Shown here piece by piece: positions 1 through 7,424 of a stretch of DNA of 20,084 nt. Under the pieces are notes generated by a model. It was not told where the DNA came from. It made no database searches and saw nothing but the letters and a program-made list of their open reading frames with translations. Every line of letters begins with the position of its first letter. The first letter of the stretch is position 1. Position numbers and translations under genes: made by a program. The stretch is taken from the NCBI GenBank assembly GCA_947169755.1, contig CAMVQX010000014.1, positions 1 through 20,084 of the forward strand. Reading direction: 5' to 3'. This DNA comes from an uncultured bacterium. GTDB taxonomy: Bacteria > Cyanobacteriota > Vampirovibrionia > Gastranaerophilales > Gastranaerophilaceae.

Positions 1-35
1 GTTAATTCATGGTCTTCAACAATTAATATATTCAT
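1..35 (-). CDS. Response regulator, N-terminal fragment (runs off left edge)
   Basis: Only the first 11 codons are inside the window. They read MNILIVEDHEL, the typical beta-1 strand and acidic pocket of a CheY-like receiver domain. The ED pair would help bind Mg2+ next to the phospho-accepting Asp, which lies outside the window. The ATG overlaps the stop codon of the preceding TPR gene (ATGA arrangement), and a GAGGAG Shine-Dalgarno sequence sits inside the end of that gene. The two are therefore probably translationally coupled in one operon with the HD-GYP gene upstream. The output domain cannot be seen. The receiver-domain call rests on very few residues but the motif is characteristic. 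Confidence 0.7.
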   Translation of the reverse strand, partial: MNILIVEDHEL

Positions 36-1558
36 ATATTTAACTCCTCTTTTGCAGGTTGGTAATCCGGATTTATTGATAATGATTTTTTAAAATATTC
101 AGTTCCGTCGCTGCCCTGTTTCTTAGCGAGCAATCCTTGATAATAATAATACCTGAAATCATTTTCGTCAATATAATTTGCAATTCTTAAATATTTTTTT
201 GCATCATTCAATTCAGCTTTCTCAATTGCTATTCTGCCTAAGTCAATCCAGGCATCTTTGAAATTCATATTTATAGCGACGGATTTTTTTATATATTCAA
301 TTTCTTTTGCTTTATTTTTTAACGCAATTTTGTAATATGCTAAATAGCAATTGTTATGTGTTTTTATAATTTTTTCATATATTTCTTGAGCTTTTTTATC
401 TTTGTTTAATTTTTCGTATGCTTCAGCTGCTCTTATTGAAGGAATATCTGATTTATCTGTATTTTCAGCATTTTTATAATATTTCAGTGCGGTTTTAAAA
501 TCTCCGGCTCTATATGCTAAATCCCCGCTTACCAAAAGGGCTATTGTATTCTTGCCGTCAAGGTTAAGTGCCTTTTGTGCGGTATCTTTACTTTTATCAA
601 AATCCTCAGTAACAAAATAAATTCTTGAAAGCAATGCATAAATGTCTTTATTTAATTTTTTCTTATTACTTAGAGCACCTTGCAATGTTCTGATTGATTT
701 GGCAAATTCATTTTCAAAATAGTAGTAATATCCTAAATGATACATTTTTTCGGAGTAATTCTTTTTGGATTTGTATAATACATAGTGTTCAAGTGAATTT
801 ATTTTGCGCTCAAAAACTGAAGTATATAATTTTTGTGATTTTATAGAATTTATCATTTTAATTGCATTTTGAGGCTTTTTACCTTGAGATAAAATTTCTG
901 CTTTTAATTTTTTGTAGTTTAAATTTCTCGGATTCATTTTTATTGCATCATCAATATATTTGTCAGCCTCAATAAATTCATTTGATTTTAAATAGCCAAG
1001 TGCCGCAATATAGTTTGCATAATCATAATTTTCTATTAATTTTGAATTTTTTACCAATTCTTGTGTAGCTTCTTTACTTTGGTCATTATAAATTATGTTT
1101 GAAAAAATTTCACCCAAATAAATTTCATCATCAACTTTTAATTTTTTTGAGGGATAGTAATAAAGCTTAATATCATTTGTTAAAAGATCGGACAGTTCAT
1201 TGTCTTCAATTTTTGATATTGCAAGTTCTGATAACCGGAAAAAACCTATATCAGCCATACTTTCAGCCAGCTTCATATAAGCATAATCGTTGCTTCCAAT
1301 TGTTTCTATTAATATTTTAAAATCGTTATATGCCGGTTTTACGTTGCTTTGCATAAATCTGTTAAATGCAAACACATATTGATTATGAATGCTGTTGTGT
1401 GTAAGAGTAGCTTTTTTTACGGTTAAGGCAATCATGTTATTTTCAACAGGTTGCGCAGACAAAGGATTTACAGGATTAATGGCATCAAACCCTTCCCCGA
1501 AAGCTGTTGATGTGAACAAAAATAAAACAGGTATTAATATTGCAAATTTATTTTTCAA
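32..1558 (-). CDS. Exported TPR-repeat protein
   Basis: A protein of about 508 residues with an N-terminal signal peptide: a KNK positive end, a hydrophobic ILIPVLFLF core and a likely signal peptidase I site after TAFG. There is no lipobox Cys. The rest is a chain of helical repeats with TPR spacing (for example around ALLVSGDLAYRAGDFKTALK and the C-terminal KSLSINPDYQPA), so it is probably a periplasmic or extracytoplasmic scaffold. The start is taken as TTG at 1558, because GGGGGAT lies just upstream and this places the signal peptide at the N-terminus. ATG at 1573, without a Shine-Dalgarno sequence, would add five residues. The start lies inside the 3' end of the HD-GYP gene (11-nt overlap) and the stop overlaps a response-regulator start. 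Partner and exact role are unknown. Confidence 0.75.
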   Translation of the reverse strand: MKNKFAILIPVLFLFTSTAFGEGFDAINPVNPLSAQPVENNMIALTVKKATLTHNSIHNQYVFAFNRFMQSNVKPAYNDFKILIETIGSNDYAYMKLAESMADIGFFRLSELAISKIEDNELSDLLTNDIKLYYYPSKKLKVDDEIYLGEIFSNIIYNDQSKEATQELVKNSKLIENYDYANYIAALGYLKSNEFIEADKYIDDAIKMNPRNLNYKKLKAEILSQGKKPQNAIKMINSIKSQKLYTSVFERKINSLEHYVLYKSKKNYSEKMYHLGYYYYFENEFAKSIRTLQGALSNKKKLNKDIYALLSRIYFVTEDFDKSKDTAQKALNLDGKNTIALLVSGDLAYRAGDFKTALKYYKNAENTDKSDIPSIRAAEAYEKLNKDKKAQEIYEKIIKTHNNCYLAYYKIALKNKAKEIEYIKKSVAINMNFKDAWIDLGRIAIEKAELNDAKKYLRIANYIDENDFRYYYYQGLLAKKQGSDGTEYFKKSLSINPDYQPAKEELNI

Positions 1559-3242
1559 CCTTATCCCCCGCATAATAGTAATTAAATAAATCAACTATAT
1601 TTTGATTTTCTCCGTTTATAATAAAATCATAAATATTTTTCAAATTATAGTTTTGCAGTGTTTGTGCATCTTCATCATTTAACTGATTATGGTTTTCTGT
1701 CAAAAATACTCGGACTATTTTATCTGCAGAGATTTTCAAAAATTCATCAACAAGTCTGCCGTCAAAATGACTGTCTTTTCCGCTTAACAAAATATCTATA
1801 ACATTTTTGATAGGCATTTTGTCACGGTAGTGTCTTTTTGATGTTATAGCATCAAATACATCAGCTACTGCAAGTATTCTGCCTCCGTAATTAATTTCTT
1901 CACCTTTTAAATGCCTATAGTATCCTGAACCGTCAAATTTTTCGTGGTGAGAACAAGCCATTTCCGTAATGATTTTAAAATCATCTGACATATAAATTTT
2001 ATCCAAAATATCATGAGTAATTTTTACGTGTTCTTGGATATGTTTGTATTCCTCATCAGTGAGTTTTCCTTCTTTTTGCAAAACAGCATCTCTAATTCCG
2101 ATTTTGCCTATATCATGCAAAATCGCGGCCTTTTCTACCAAAGCTTTAAATTTTTCATCGCAGCCTAATTGATCTACCAATAACATTGAGTATAATTTTA
2201 CTCTGCTGGAATGGCCGGCAGTAATCTTATCTCGGGCATCTATTGATGTTGCAAGTGTATCTATAAAGCTTTCAAACAGTGCTTTTTGCTCTTTGTATAA
2301 TTCTTTTTGCTGTTCGAATAGTTGAGCATTTTCTAAAGCGATAGAAGCACTTCCGCCGATTGCTATTAGCAGGTCTTCATCTCCTTTTGTAAATACACCA
2401 TCCAGCTTATTAAGAACCTGAAATGCGCCTATAATTTCTTGATTATTATTTTTTATCGGCATGCAAAGTATTGTTTTTGTTTTGTAACCTGTTTTTTTGT
2501 CAATATCCGGATTGAAACGATCATCGTTATATGCATCAGGAATATTTAAAGGTTCGCCGGTTTTTACAACATATCCTGCAAGCCCCTTATCTGCAGGAAA
2601 GCGTATTTCCTGACTATCCATTCCGAGTGCTACTTTGCTCCACAGCTCATTTTTTTCTTTGTCGAGCAAAAACACCGTACACCTATCAGCTTGAATGGCA
2701 ATTTTTGTTTCTTCGGCAATTACCTTTAGCAGAATATTGATATCTGTAACTGCAGTAATTGACCTTCCTATTTTAACCAATGACACGAGCGGATCACTTT
2801 TTATAGGGAGTTCAAAATCCATTCCGCTATTTATCTGTTTTATACGGGTATGAATATATCCGAGTATTGAAAGTTCATCGCCTGCTGTTGTTGCTATATT
2901 TTTAGCATTTTCAAAATGTATAAGAGCAACTTCTCTGTTGCCTTCTCCAAAATCAATAGTACCTTGTGCATACTCGTTTACCAATTTTGCGGTACTATTT
3001 TTTGAATATTGCGCCATGTAATTGGCATCTGAAAGAATTTTCAAAGCTTCAGTGCAAGAATTTTTGTCAAGCAGATATTTTGCCATACCAAGTAAACTTA
3101 GGGAAATTGAGACATTTTCATCAGATTTATTTTCCGAAAAAAGCTTTTGCGCTTCGGCAAATTTATTTACAGCACTCTCGTAATTCTTATCTTCTAAAAG
3201 CTCAAGCCCTTCTTTTAATATTTTGTTATCATTATTTATCAT
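1548..3242 (-). CDS. GAF / HD-GYP domain protein (probable cyclic-di-GMP phosphodiesterase)
   Basis: 564 residues. Residues 1-120 form TPR-like helical repeats, about 150-310 a GAF sensor domain and about 330-510 an HD-GYP domain. The metal-binding HD motif is HDIGK (376-380), and HHEKFDGSGYY (432-442) is the HD-GYP signature with the final Pro replaced by Tyr. HD-GYP domains hydrolyse cyclic-di-GMP. The GAF carries NK (278-279) followed by F284-x3-DE (288-289). This matches the NKFDE motif of cyclic-nucleotide-binding GAFs, such as those of phosphodiesterases and cyanobacterial adenylate cyclases, so a cyclic nucleotide may control the output (inference). There is no transmembrane segment. 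It is the first gene of an operon with the TPR protein and a response regulator, transcribed from the promoter at 3267-3295. Domain identity is secure; activity is not shown. Confidence 0.88.
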   Translation of the reverse strand: MINNDNKILKEGLELLEDKNYESAVNKFAEAQKLFSENKSDENVSISLSLLGMAKYLLDKNSCTEALKILSDANYMAQYSKNSTAKLVNEYAQGTIDFGEGNREVALIHFENAKNIATTAGDELSILGYIHTRIKQINSGMDFELPIKSDPLVSLVKIGRSITAVTDINILLKVIAEETKIAIQADRCTVFLLDKEKNELWSKVALGMDSQEIRFPADKGLAGYVVKTGEPLNIPDAYNDDRFNPDIDKKTGYKTKTILCMPIKNNNQEIIGAFQVLNKLDGVFTKGDEDLLIAIGGSASIALENAQLFEQQKELYKEQKALFESFIDTLATSIDARDKITAGHSSRVKLYSMLLVDQLGCDEKFKALVEKAAILHDIGKIGIRDAVLQKEGKLTDEEYKHIQEHVKITHDILDKIYMSDDFKIITEMACSHHEKFDGSGYYRHLKGEEINYGGRILAVADVFDAITSKRHYRDKMPIKNVIDILLSGKDSHFDGRLVDEFLKISADKIVRVFLTENHNQLNDEDAQTLQNYNLKNIYDFIINGENQNIVDLFNYYYAGDKVEK

Positions 3243-3266
3243 TTTAATACCCGTTTATATGTTTTT

Positions 3267-3295
3267 ATTGTACAATATTTTTGGAAATAAGACAA
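3267..3295 (-). promoter_or_regulatory. Sigma-70-type promoter of the HD-GYP operon
   Basis: Minus strand: TTGTCT (3290-3295), 17-bp spacer, TACAAT (3267-3272). The expected transcript start leaves about 18-20 nt before the ATG at 3242. Confidence 0.6.
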
Positions 3296-3316
3296 ATACA
3301 TTAATAGGAGGGTTTT

Positions 3317-4156
3317 ATGAAAAAAATATTATTATCAATGTTCTTGATTGCGTCCCTTGCGACACCGTCGCTTGCTGCAACTTGGAGTGCTGTTGACAGA
3401 GTTCCTACAGTCGGGAAACAACTGTTAACAAAAAATGGTTTGCCGTCAAATACAAATTTTGTGGTAACAGAAACAAATGTTGTAAACAGTACATCAAATA
3501 CAAACAATGAACTTTATATCCAAAAAGATGCTCTCGGTTATACAGGTAATGATAATGAAGTTGCTGCCGTAATTTCACAAGAGCTTGGTGTTGTAATCAA
3601 TGCAAATGCTTCTAAAAAGAAATTTATTTCAAATCTTGCATCTGCTTGGGCAGGAAGTTTTGAAACCGAAGAAGCTCAAAATAAAGCGTTGCTCGTTAAC
3701 CAAATTTCTCTAAATACAATGTCGGAAAAAGATCAAATGACAGCCGATATTACCGGTGTTGATTTAATGATTCAAGCAGGATACAACCCGCTTGCAATGA
3801 TTGTAACTTTGGGTAAAATGCCAGGAACTACTTGGGAAGTGATGACAGGGCAACTTAACAATATCAAAAGAACAACTTACATTTATGACTATTTGTCATA
3901 TAATTATCCTTCAAAAGTTAAAGAAGGATACAATTGCCAAGAATACAGAAATTTCTTAGCATATATTGAACCTACAATTACAGCAAGAAATTCAAGTAAA
4001 AGATTAATGAAAAAGTTTGAAAAAACTCAAAAGAAACTGAAACAACAAAGAGCAAAACAAATAGCAAAATATAAAGCTACCGGCGGTTTGAACGGATGGG
4101 ATACATCATATACTATATTAAAAAACCTGTCTGAACAAAGTGAAGTTAAGAGATAA
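3317..4156 (+). CDS. Exported M48-peptidase-like protein lacking the zinc site
   Basis: 279 residues with a clear signal peptide (MKKILLSMFLIASLATPSLA, cleavage near residue 20-21). The segment NDNEVAAVISQELGVV (78-93) aligns by eye with the active-site helix of M48 peptidases (NDNELAAVLAHELGHV type). The HExxH motif reads QELGV (88-92), so both zinc-binding His are missing. Farther on, QMTADITGVDLMIQAGYNP occupies the place of the family's ExxxD segment (EREADRxGxxLMxxAGYDP type), and the third ligand Glu is Gln. The fold is probably kept but zinc proteolysis lost: a pseudo-peptidase that may bind or chaperone envelope proteins (inference). The C-terminal third is rich in Lys, Arg and Gln. 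AGGAGGG lies before the ATG and a terminator follows directly, so it is probably monocistronic. Confidence 0.75.
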   Translation: MKKILLSMFLIASLATPSLAATWSAVDRVPTVGKQLLTKNGLPSNTNFVVTETNVVNSTSNTNNELYIQKDALGYTGNDNEVAAVISQELGVVINANASKKKFISNLASAWAGSFETEEAQNKALLVNQISLNTMSEKDQMTADITGVDLMIQAGYNPLAMIVTLGKMPGTTWEVMTGQLNNIKRTTYIYDYLSYNYPSKVKEGYNCQEYRNFLAYIEPTITARNSSKRLMKKFEKTQKKLKQQRAKQIAKYKATGGLNGWDTSYTILKNLSEQSEVKR

Positions 4157-4180
4157 AAAAAGCCCTTCGGGGCTTTTTTA
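4155..4180 (+). terminator. Intrinsic terminator after the M48-like gene
   Basis: AGCCC-TTCG-GGGCT hairpin (4161-4174) with a stable UUCG-type loop, preceded by a run of A and followed by T6. The A/T flanks make it usable on both strands. It lies directly after the stop codon. Confidence 0.9.
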
Positions 4181-4209
4181 TTGACAAAATTCAAAAAAAT
4201 TGCTAGTAT
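4181..4209 (+). promoter_or_regulatory. Sigma-70 promoter of the zinc-ribbon gene
   Basis: Perfect TTGACA (4181-4186), 17-bp spacer, TAGTAT (4204-4209). It begins one base after the preceding terminator and leaves a leader of about 10 nt that contains the GAGG Shine-Dalgarno sequence at 4216-4219. Confidence 0.8.
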
Positions 4210-4225
4210 TCAATAGAGGTTTATT

Positions 4226-4693
4226 ATGAATGATACGAGAGAAATGATTAATTGTCCGGCTTGCGGTCAAAAGATGCACAAAGTTTTTTTACAGAGCGGA
4301 AACTGCTATCTGGATGTATGTGTCGACGGATGTGGCGGTATATTTTTTGACGGTATGGAATTAAAGAAGTTCGATGAAAAGCATGAAAATATTGATGAAT
4401 TGAAAAACGAGCTTTTAAATAAAGAATTTGTCAAAACTGATGATACACAAATAAGGACATGTCCTCTTTGCGGAAACAAAATGGTAAAGAATTTTGTAAG
4501 CGCGAAAAAACAAATTCAAATTGATGAATGCTATAATTGTGGCGCGAAATTCTTTGACCACGGTGAATTAACTAAGATGAGAGAAGAATATAATAATGAA
4601 GAGGAACGCCGTCAGGACTTTTTAAGCAGAGATTACAATGAATTTTATGATATGTTGAGTGCGCTTGGACTTCAAGACGGGGAAACTTTTTAA
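4226..4693 (+). CDS. Double zinc-ribbon (zf-TFIIB type) protein
   Basis: 155 residues with two copies of the TFIIB-like zinc-ribbon domain. Copy one has CPAC near the N-terminus, then CVDGCGGIFFDGMEL. Copy two has CPLC, then CYNCGAKFFDHGEL. The Cys pairs and the trailing FFDxxEL are hallmarks of the zf-TFIIB family, whose bacterial members are small soluble proteins of mostly unknown function. In copy one the second Cys pair is spaced C-x3-C rather than C-x2-C, so its zinc site may differ. The C-terminal tail is acidic and aromatic (RDYNEFYDMLSALGLQDGE). The gene has its own strong promoter. Its 3' end lies 15 nt from the convergent phosphohexomutase gene with no terminator between. Confidence 0.8.
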   Translation: MNDTREMINCPACGQKMHKVFLQSGNCYLDVCVDGCGGIFFDGMELKKFDEKHENIDELKNELLNKEFVKTDDTQIRTCPLCGNKMVKNFVSAKKQIQIDECYNCGAKFFDHGELTKMREEYNNEEERRQDFLSRDYNEFYDMLSALGLQDGETF

Positions 4694-4708
4694 ATTATTT
4701 TTATAGTC

Positions 4709-6079
4709 TTATATTGAGTTTCTGAGTTTTTCAAGTTTTTCAACGCTGTCGCTTTCAAAGTAGATTCTTAAAAGCGGTTCTGTTCCGCTAGCTCTTACGA
4801 GTATCCAGCTTGTGTTATCGTCAAAATAGAGTTTTACACCATCTTTTGTATCAATATTTTTTACTTTAAAATCACCTACTTGTGTCTTGGATTTATATTC
4901 ATCTAAAACAGGTTTTACCAAATCAAAATTATCTAATTTTTTGTCAATTCTGTCATTATAAAACTTGCAGCCGGCAAAATTGTATAAATCTTTTTGAAGT
5001 TCAACCAACGATTTATCTTCGTATGCCATAGCTTCTAATACTAAAAGATTTGCGAGTATTCCGTCTTTTTCCGGAATATGCCCCTGAATACTTAAGCCTC
5101 CGGATTCTTCACCGCCAATGATAGGGTTATATTTTCGCATTGCCTCGCCTACATGTTTAAATCCAACGGCTGTTTCAATAACTTCAACTCCCAGTTTTTC
5201 GGCAATTTTATTTAACAAAAGGCTTGCTCCTACCGTTTTTACAAGAGAGCCTGAATAATTTTTATTCTTTTTCAAATGAATTAAAAGTATTCCGATAATT
5301 TCATTAGGCGAAACGTATTCTCCATCTTCATTGATTACTCCGAACCTGTCAGAATCTCCGTCATTTGCAAACCCGATAGAATTGGGAGTTGATTTTACTT
5401 TTTCAATTAATTCCGTTAAAAATTTCGGTTTAGGTTCAGGCATGCCACCGCCAAAATTGGTATCATGGTACATATGTATACTGTCAAATTCAATTCCGTA
5501 AATATTTAAAAGTTCATCAAAGTAGCCGATACTAGCGGCATATAACCCATCAAAAATAATATTTTTTTTGTACGATTTGATTTTATCAAAATTGATTAAT
5601 TTTCCTATGTGTTCGAAATAATCGTCAGAAAAATCGTATTCAATAACTTTTCCGTTTCCGCTCAATTTAAAATCAAGCGGCAAATTTTTCATTAATTCAT
5701 CAGTGATTTCGGAAGTGGCAGGACCTGCATAATCAGGTATAAATTTGATTCCTAAATATTCCGGCGGATTGTGAGATGCCGTAAACATAACAGCACAAGC
5801 ATTCAAGTGTTTTGCACTATAAGCTAAAACAGGAGTCGGAATTACTTTGTATGATAACAAAACTTCAAATCCGTATTTTGCTAATTGATTTGCGGCTGTT
5901 TGTGCAAATTCAAACGCCATATTTCTCGGATCATAGCCGATAATTATTTTTTTTGATAACCCAAAATTATCAAAAACATATTTTCCGATTGATTTTATAA
6001 CTGTTTTGACATTTCCTTCGTTAAAATCTTCACCTACAACAGCTCTCCAGCCATCTGTGCCAAACTTAATATTTGCCAT
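4709..6079 (-). CDS. Phosphohexomutase (phosphoglucomutase/phosphomannomutase family)
   Basis: 456 residues, the usual alpha-D-phosphohexomutase length, with all four signature loops: TASHNPP with catalytic Ser102; NDGDSDR with Mg2+ ligands D240, D242 and D244; GGEESGG (322-328) for sugar recognition; and RASGTEP (429-435) for phosphate binding. It interconverts hexose 1- and 6-phosphates and so feeds nucleotide-sugar and polysaccharide synthesis. Glucose, mannose and glucosamine specificity cannot be separated from these motifs; GEESGG is the form usual for glucose/mannose enzymes. The ATG at 6079 follows AGAGGAT. The promoter overlaps the divergent pheA promoter. Cytoplasmic. Confidence 0.92.
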   Translation of the reverse strand: MANIKFGTDGWRAVVGEDFNEGNVKTVIKSIGKYVFDNFGLSKKIIIGYDPRNMAFEFAQTAANQLAKYGFEVLLSYKVIPTPVLAYSAKHLNACAVMFTASHNPPEYLGIKFIPDYAGPATSEITDELMKNLPLDFKLSGNGKVIEYDFSDDYFEHIGKLINFDKIKSYKKNIIFDGLYAASIGYFDELLNIYGIEFDSIHMYHDTNFGGGMPEPKPKFLTELIEKVKSTPNSIGFANDGDSDRFGVINEDGEYVSPNEIIGILLIHLKKNKNYSGSLVKTVGASLLLNKIAEKLGVEVIETAVGFKHVGEAMRKYNPIIGGEESGGLSIQGHIPEKDGILANLLVLEAMAYEDKSLVELQKDLYNFAGCKFYNDRIDKKLDNFDLVKPVLDEYKSKTQVGDFKVKNIDTKDGVKLYFDDNTSWILVRASGTEPLLRIYFESDSVEKLEKLRNSI

Positions 6080-6102
6080 ATTTATCCTCTTTTTGTTATA
6101 AT
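6073..6102 (+). promoter_or_regulatory. Promoter of pheA
   Basis: TTGCCA (6073-6078), 18-bp spacer, TATAAT (6097-6102). A start near 6109 gives a leader of about 20 nt and supports the pheA ATG at 6130, because the upstream in-frame ATG at 6073 would not be transcribed. Confidence 0.5.
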
Positions 6103-6129
6103 AATATTAGAAATAAGAAAGTTTATCAA
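6101..6129 (-). promoter_or_regulatory. Promoter of the phosphohexomutase gene
   Basis: Minus strand: TTGATA (6124-6129), 17-bp spacer, TATTAT (6101-6106). It overlaps the -10 region of the divergent pheA promoter. Confidence 0.5.
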
Positions 6130-7008
6130 ATGTTGAATTTTGAAAATATAAAAACAGTTGCATTTCTAGGCCCTCAAAGCTCTTTTGGGGAAATGGCTAA
6201 GGACAGTTTTTGCGACAAATTTGAGATTAACAGTTATCATCAAGCTTTTGAAACAATAAAAGAGGTTGTTGACTTTGTTGATAATAATCCTGATACTTTA
6301 GGAGTTTTAGCTGTAGAAAATTCTATAGAAGGGACGGTTCGGGAAACTTTAGATTGTCTAATGCAGACGAAAAATCCTAATATAAAAATAATTTCCGAAT
6401 ATTATTTGCCTGTTAATTACTGTCTTCTTTCAAGAACTACTGAATTTTATTCTATTACAGGGATAATTTCCCCACCAGAATTGTTAGGGAAATGTAAAAA
6501 TTTTATTAAAAATGAATTGCCGTTTAATGTCAATATTATAGAAGCTGCAAGTATTCCTGAAGCTGCAAGAAATTTGCAAGGATATAACCTTACGTACGCT
6601 TCTATCGGTACTCCCAAAACTGCTGAAATTTTTAATTTGAACATATTGAAAGAAAATATAAATGATGACAAATCAAACCAAACCAGATTTGTACTCATAG
6701 GTGATTTTGAAACAGAAGAAACAGGAAATGATAAAACATCAATTGCCTTTTCAACGGAAAATAAGCCGGGTGCTCTTTTGAATATATTGGAAATTTTTAT
6801 GAAAAATAAAATAAATCTTTCATATATTGCATCGCATCCTTCAAAAAATTTCGGTGAATATATTATGACAGTTACGCTTGATGGACATATTCATAATGCA
6901 AATGTGATAAATACGCTGAAAGAAGTGCGTGTAAAAGCACCATATATGAGATTTTTAGGTTCATACAAAAGGAGTAAACCTAAACTTTTGCAGTTACAAA
7001 TGCAATAG
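6130..7008 (+). CDS. pheA: Prephenate dehydratase
   Basis: 292 residues from ATG 6130: a periplasmic-binding-like prephenate dehydratase domain (about 8-192), then an ACT domain (about 202-280). It converts prephenate to phenylpyruvate in phenylalanine synthesis. Seen: AFLGPQSSFGEMA, VENSIEGTV (62-70) and the catalytic TRF (185-187). There is no fused chorismate mutase. Two motifs deviate. The segment usually read SHPQALxQC is SPPELLGKC (114-122), so the His and the Gln are replaced. In the ACT domain GAL(L) is present, but the Phe-binding ESRP is ASHP (234-237), which suggests altered feedback control. The start avoids a 19-residue non-homologous extension that would overlap the divergent gene. 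No clear Shine-Dalgarno sequence. The 3' end overlaps acpS by 29 nt. Confidence 0.9.
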   Translation: MLNFENIKTVAFLGPQSSFGEMAKDSFCDKFEINSYHQAFETIKEVVDFVDNNPDTLGVLAVENSIEGTVRETLDCLMQTKNPNIKIISEYYLPVNYCLLSRTTEFYSITGIISPPELLGKCKNFIKNELPFNVNIIEAASIPEAARNLQGYNLTYASIGTPKTAEIFNLNILKENINDDKSNQTRFVLIGDFETEETGNDKTSIAFSTENKPGALLNILEIFMKNKINLSYIASHPSKNFGEYIMTVTLDGHIHNANVINTLKEVRVKAPYMRFLGSYKRSKPKLLQLQMQ

Positions 7009-7321
7009 CTTTGGTTCTGTCATGAGAAAGACTTAATTCAAAATCTATTTTTTTATTGATTTGTTTTAGGATTCTTACTTTTGGACAGTTGTTTTTGTCG
7101 TGAAAAATTTCAATCATATTGTATTCAGCAATATTTATATTTAGCGGGGTTAAAGCTTTTATAACAGCTTCTTTTGCGCAAAATCTGACTGCCAAATGGC
7201 TTTCGGGCTTTGAACATTTAAGGCAATACTCAAGTTCTAAAGCGGTGAAAATCCGCTTTAAAAATTTGTCAGATTTATTTTTAAATCTTGAAATTTCTTC
7301 AATATCAACACCGATTGTCAT
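6980..7321 (-). CDS. acpS: Holo-[acyl-carrier-protein] synthase
   Basis: 113 residues, close to the family norm of about 120. It transfers 4'-phosphopantetheine from CoA to acyl carrier protein, which fatty-acid synthesis needs. Seen: N-terminal IGVDIEEISRF with the Mg2+-binding Asp, FTALELEYC, RFCAKEAVIKAL (the WxxKEA-like helix with the catalytic-site Glu) and LSLSHD near the end. The N-terminus MTIGVDIEEI is the standard AcpS start, so ATG 7321 is secure even though no Shine-Dalgarno sequence precedes it. A TAGAAT box lies 6 nt upstream, suggesting a leaderless mRNA. The last 29 nt overlap the convergent pheA gene. Confidence 0.93.
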   Translation of the reverse strand: MTIGVDIEEISRFKNKSDKFLKRIFTALELEYCLKCSKPESHLAVRFCAKEAVIKALTPLNINIAEYNMIEIFHDKNNCPKVRILKQINKKIDFELSLSHDRTKAIAFVTAKV

Positions 7322-7327
7322 GAGTGA

Positions 7328-7357
7328 ATTCTACCACAAGATTGACGGATTTTGCAA
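7328..7357 (-). promoter_or_regulatory. acpS promoter (leaderless type)
   Basis: Minus strand: TTGCAA (7352-7357), 18-bp spacer, TAGAAT (7328-7333), then 6 nt to the ATG at 7321. Transcription would start at or next to the A of the start codon. Confidence 0.6.
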
Positions 7358-7371
7358 ACACGTGGTATAAT
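7342..7371 (+). promoter_or_regulatory. Promoter of the tail-fibre cassette
   Basis: TTGACG (7342-7347), 18-bp spacer, consensus TATAAT (7366-7371). The leader is about 47 nt and contains AAAGGAAAT before the ATG at 7425. It overlaps the acpS promoter on the other strand. Confidence 0.75.
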
Positions 7372-7424
7372 AAAGAAAACGCCTTTTTAACAAAATTCAT
7401 TAAATTGGTCAGAAAGGAAATTAT

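Noticed and set aside
6073..6129. 19-residue N-terminal extension of pheA
   Set aside because: It overlaps the divergent gene and the promoter, and is not homologous to prephenate dehydratases.
6447..6698. 83-codon minus-strand ORF inside pheA
   Set aside because: A shadow of the real coding frame, with no Shine-Dalgarno sequence and no recognisable domain.
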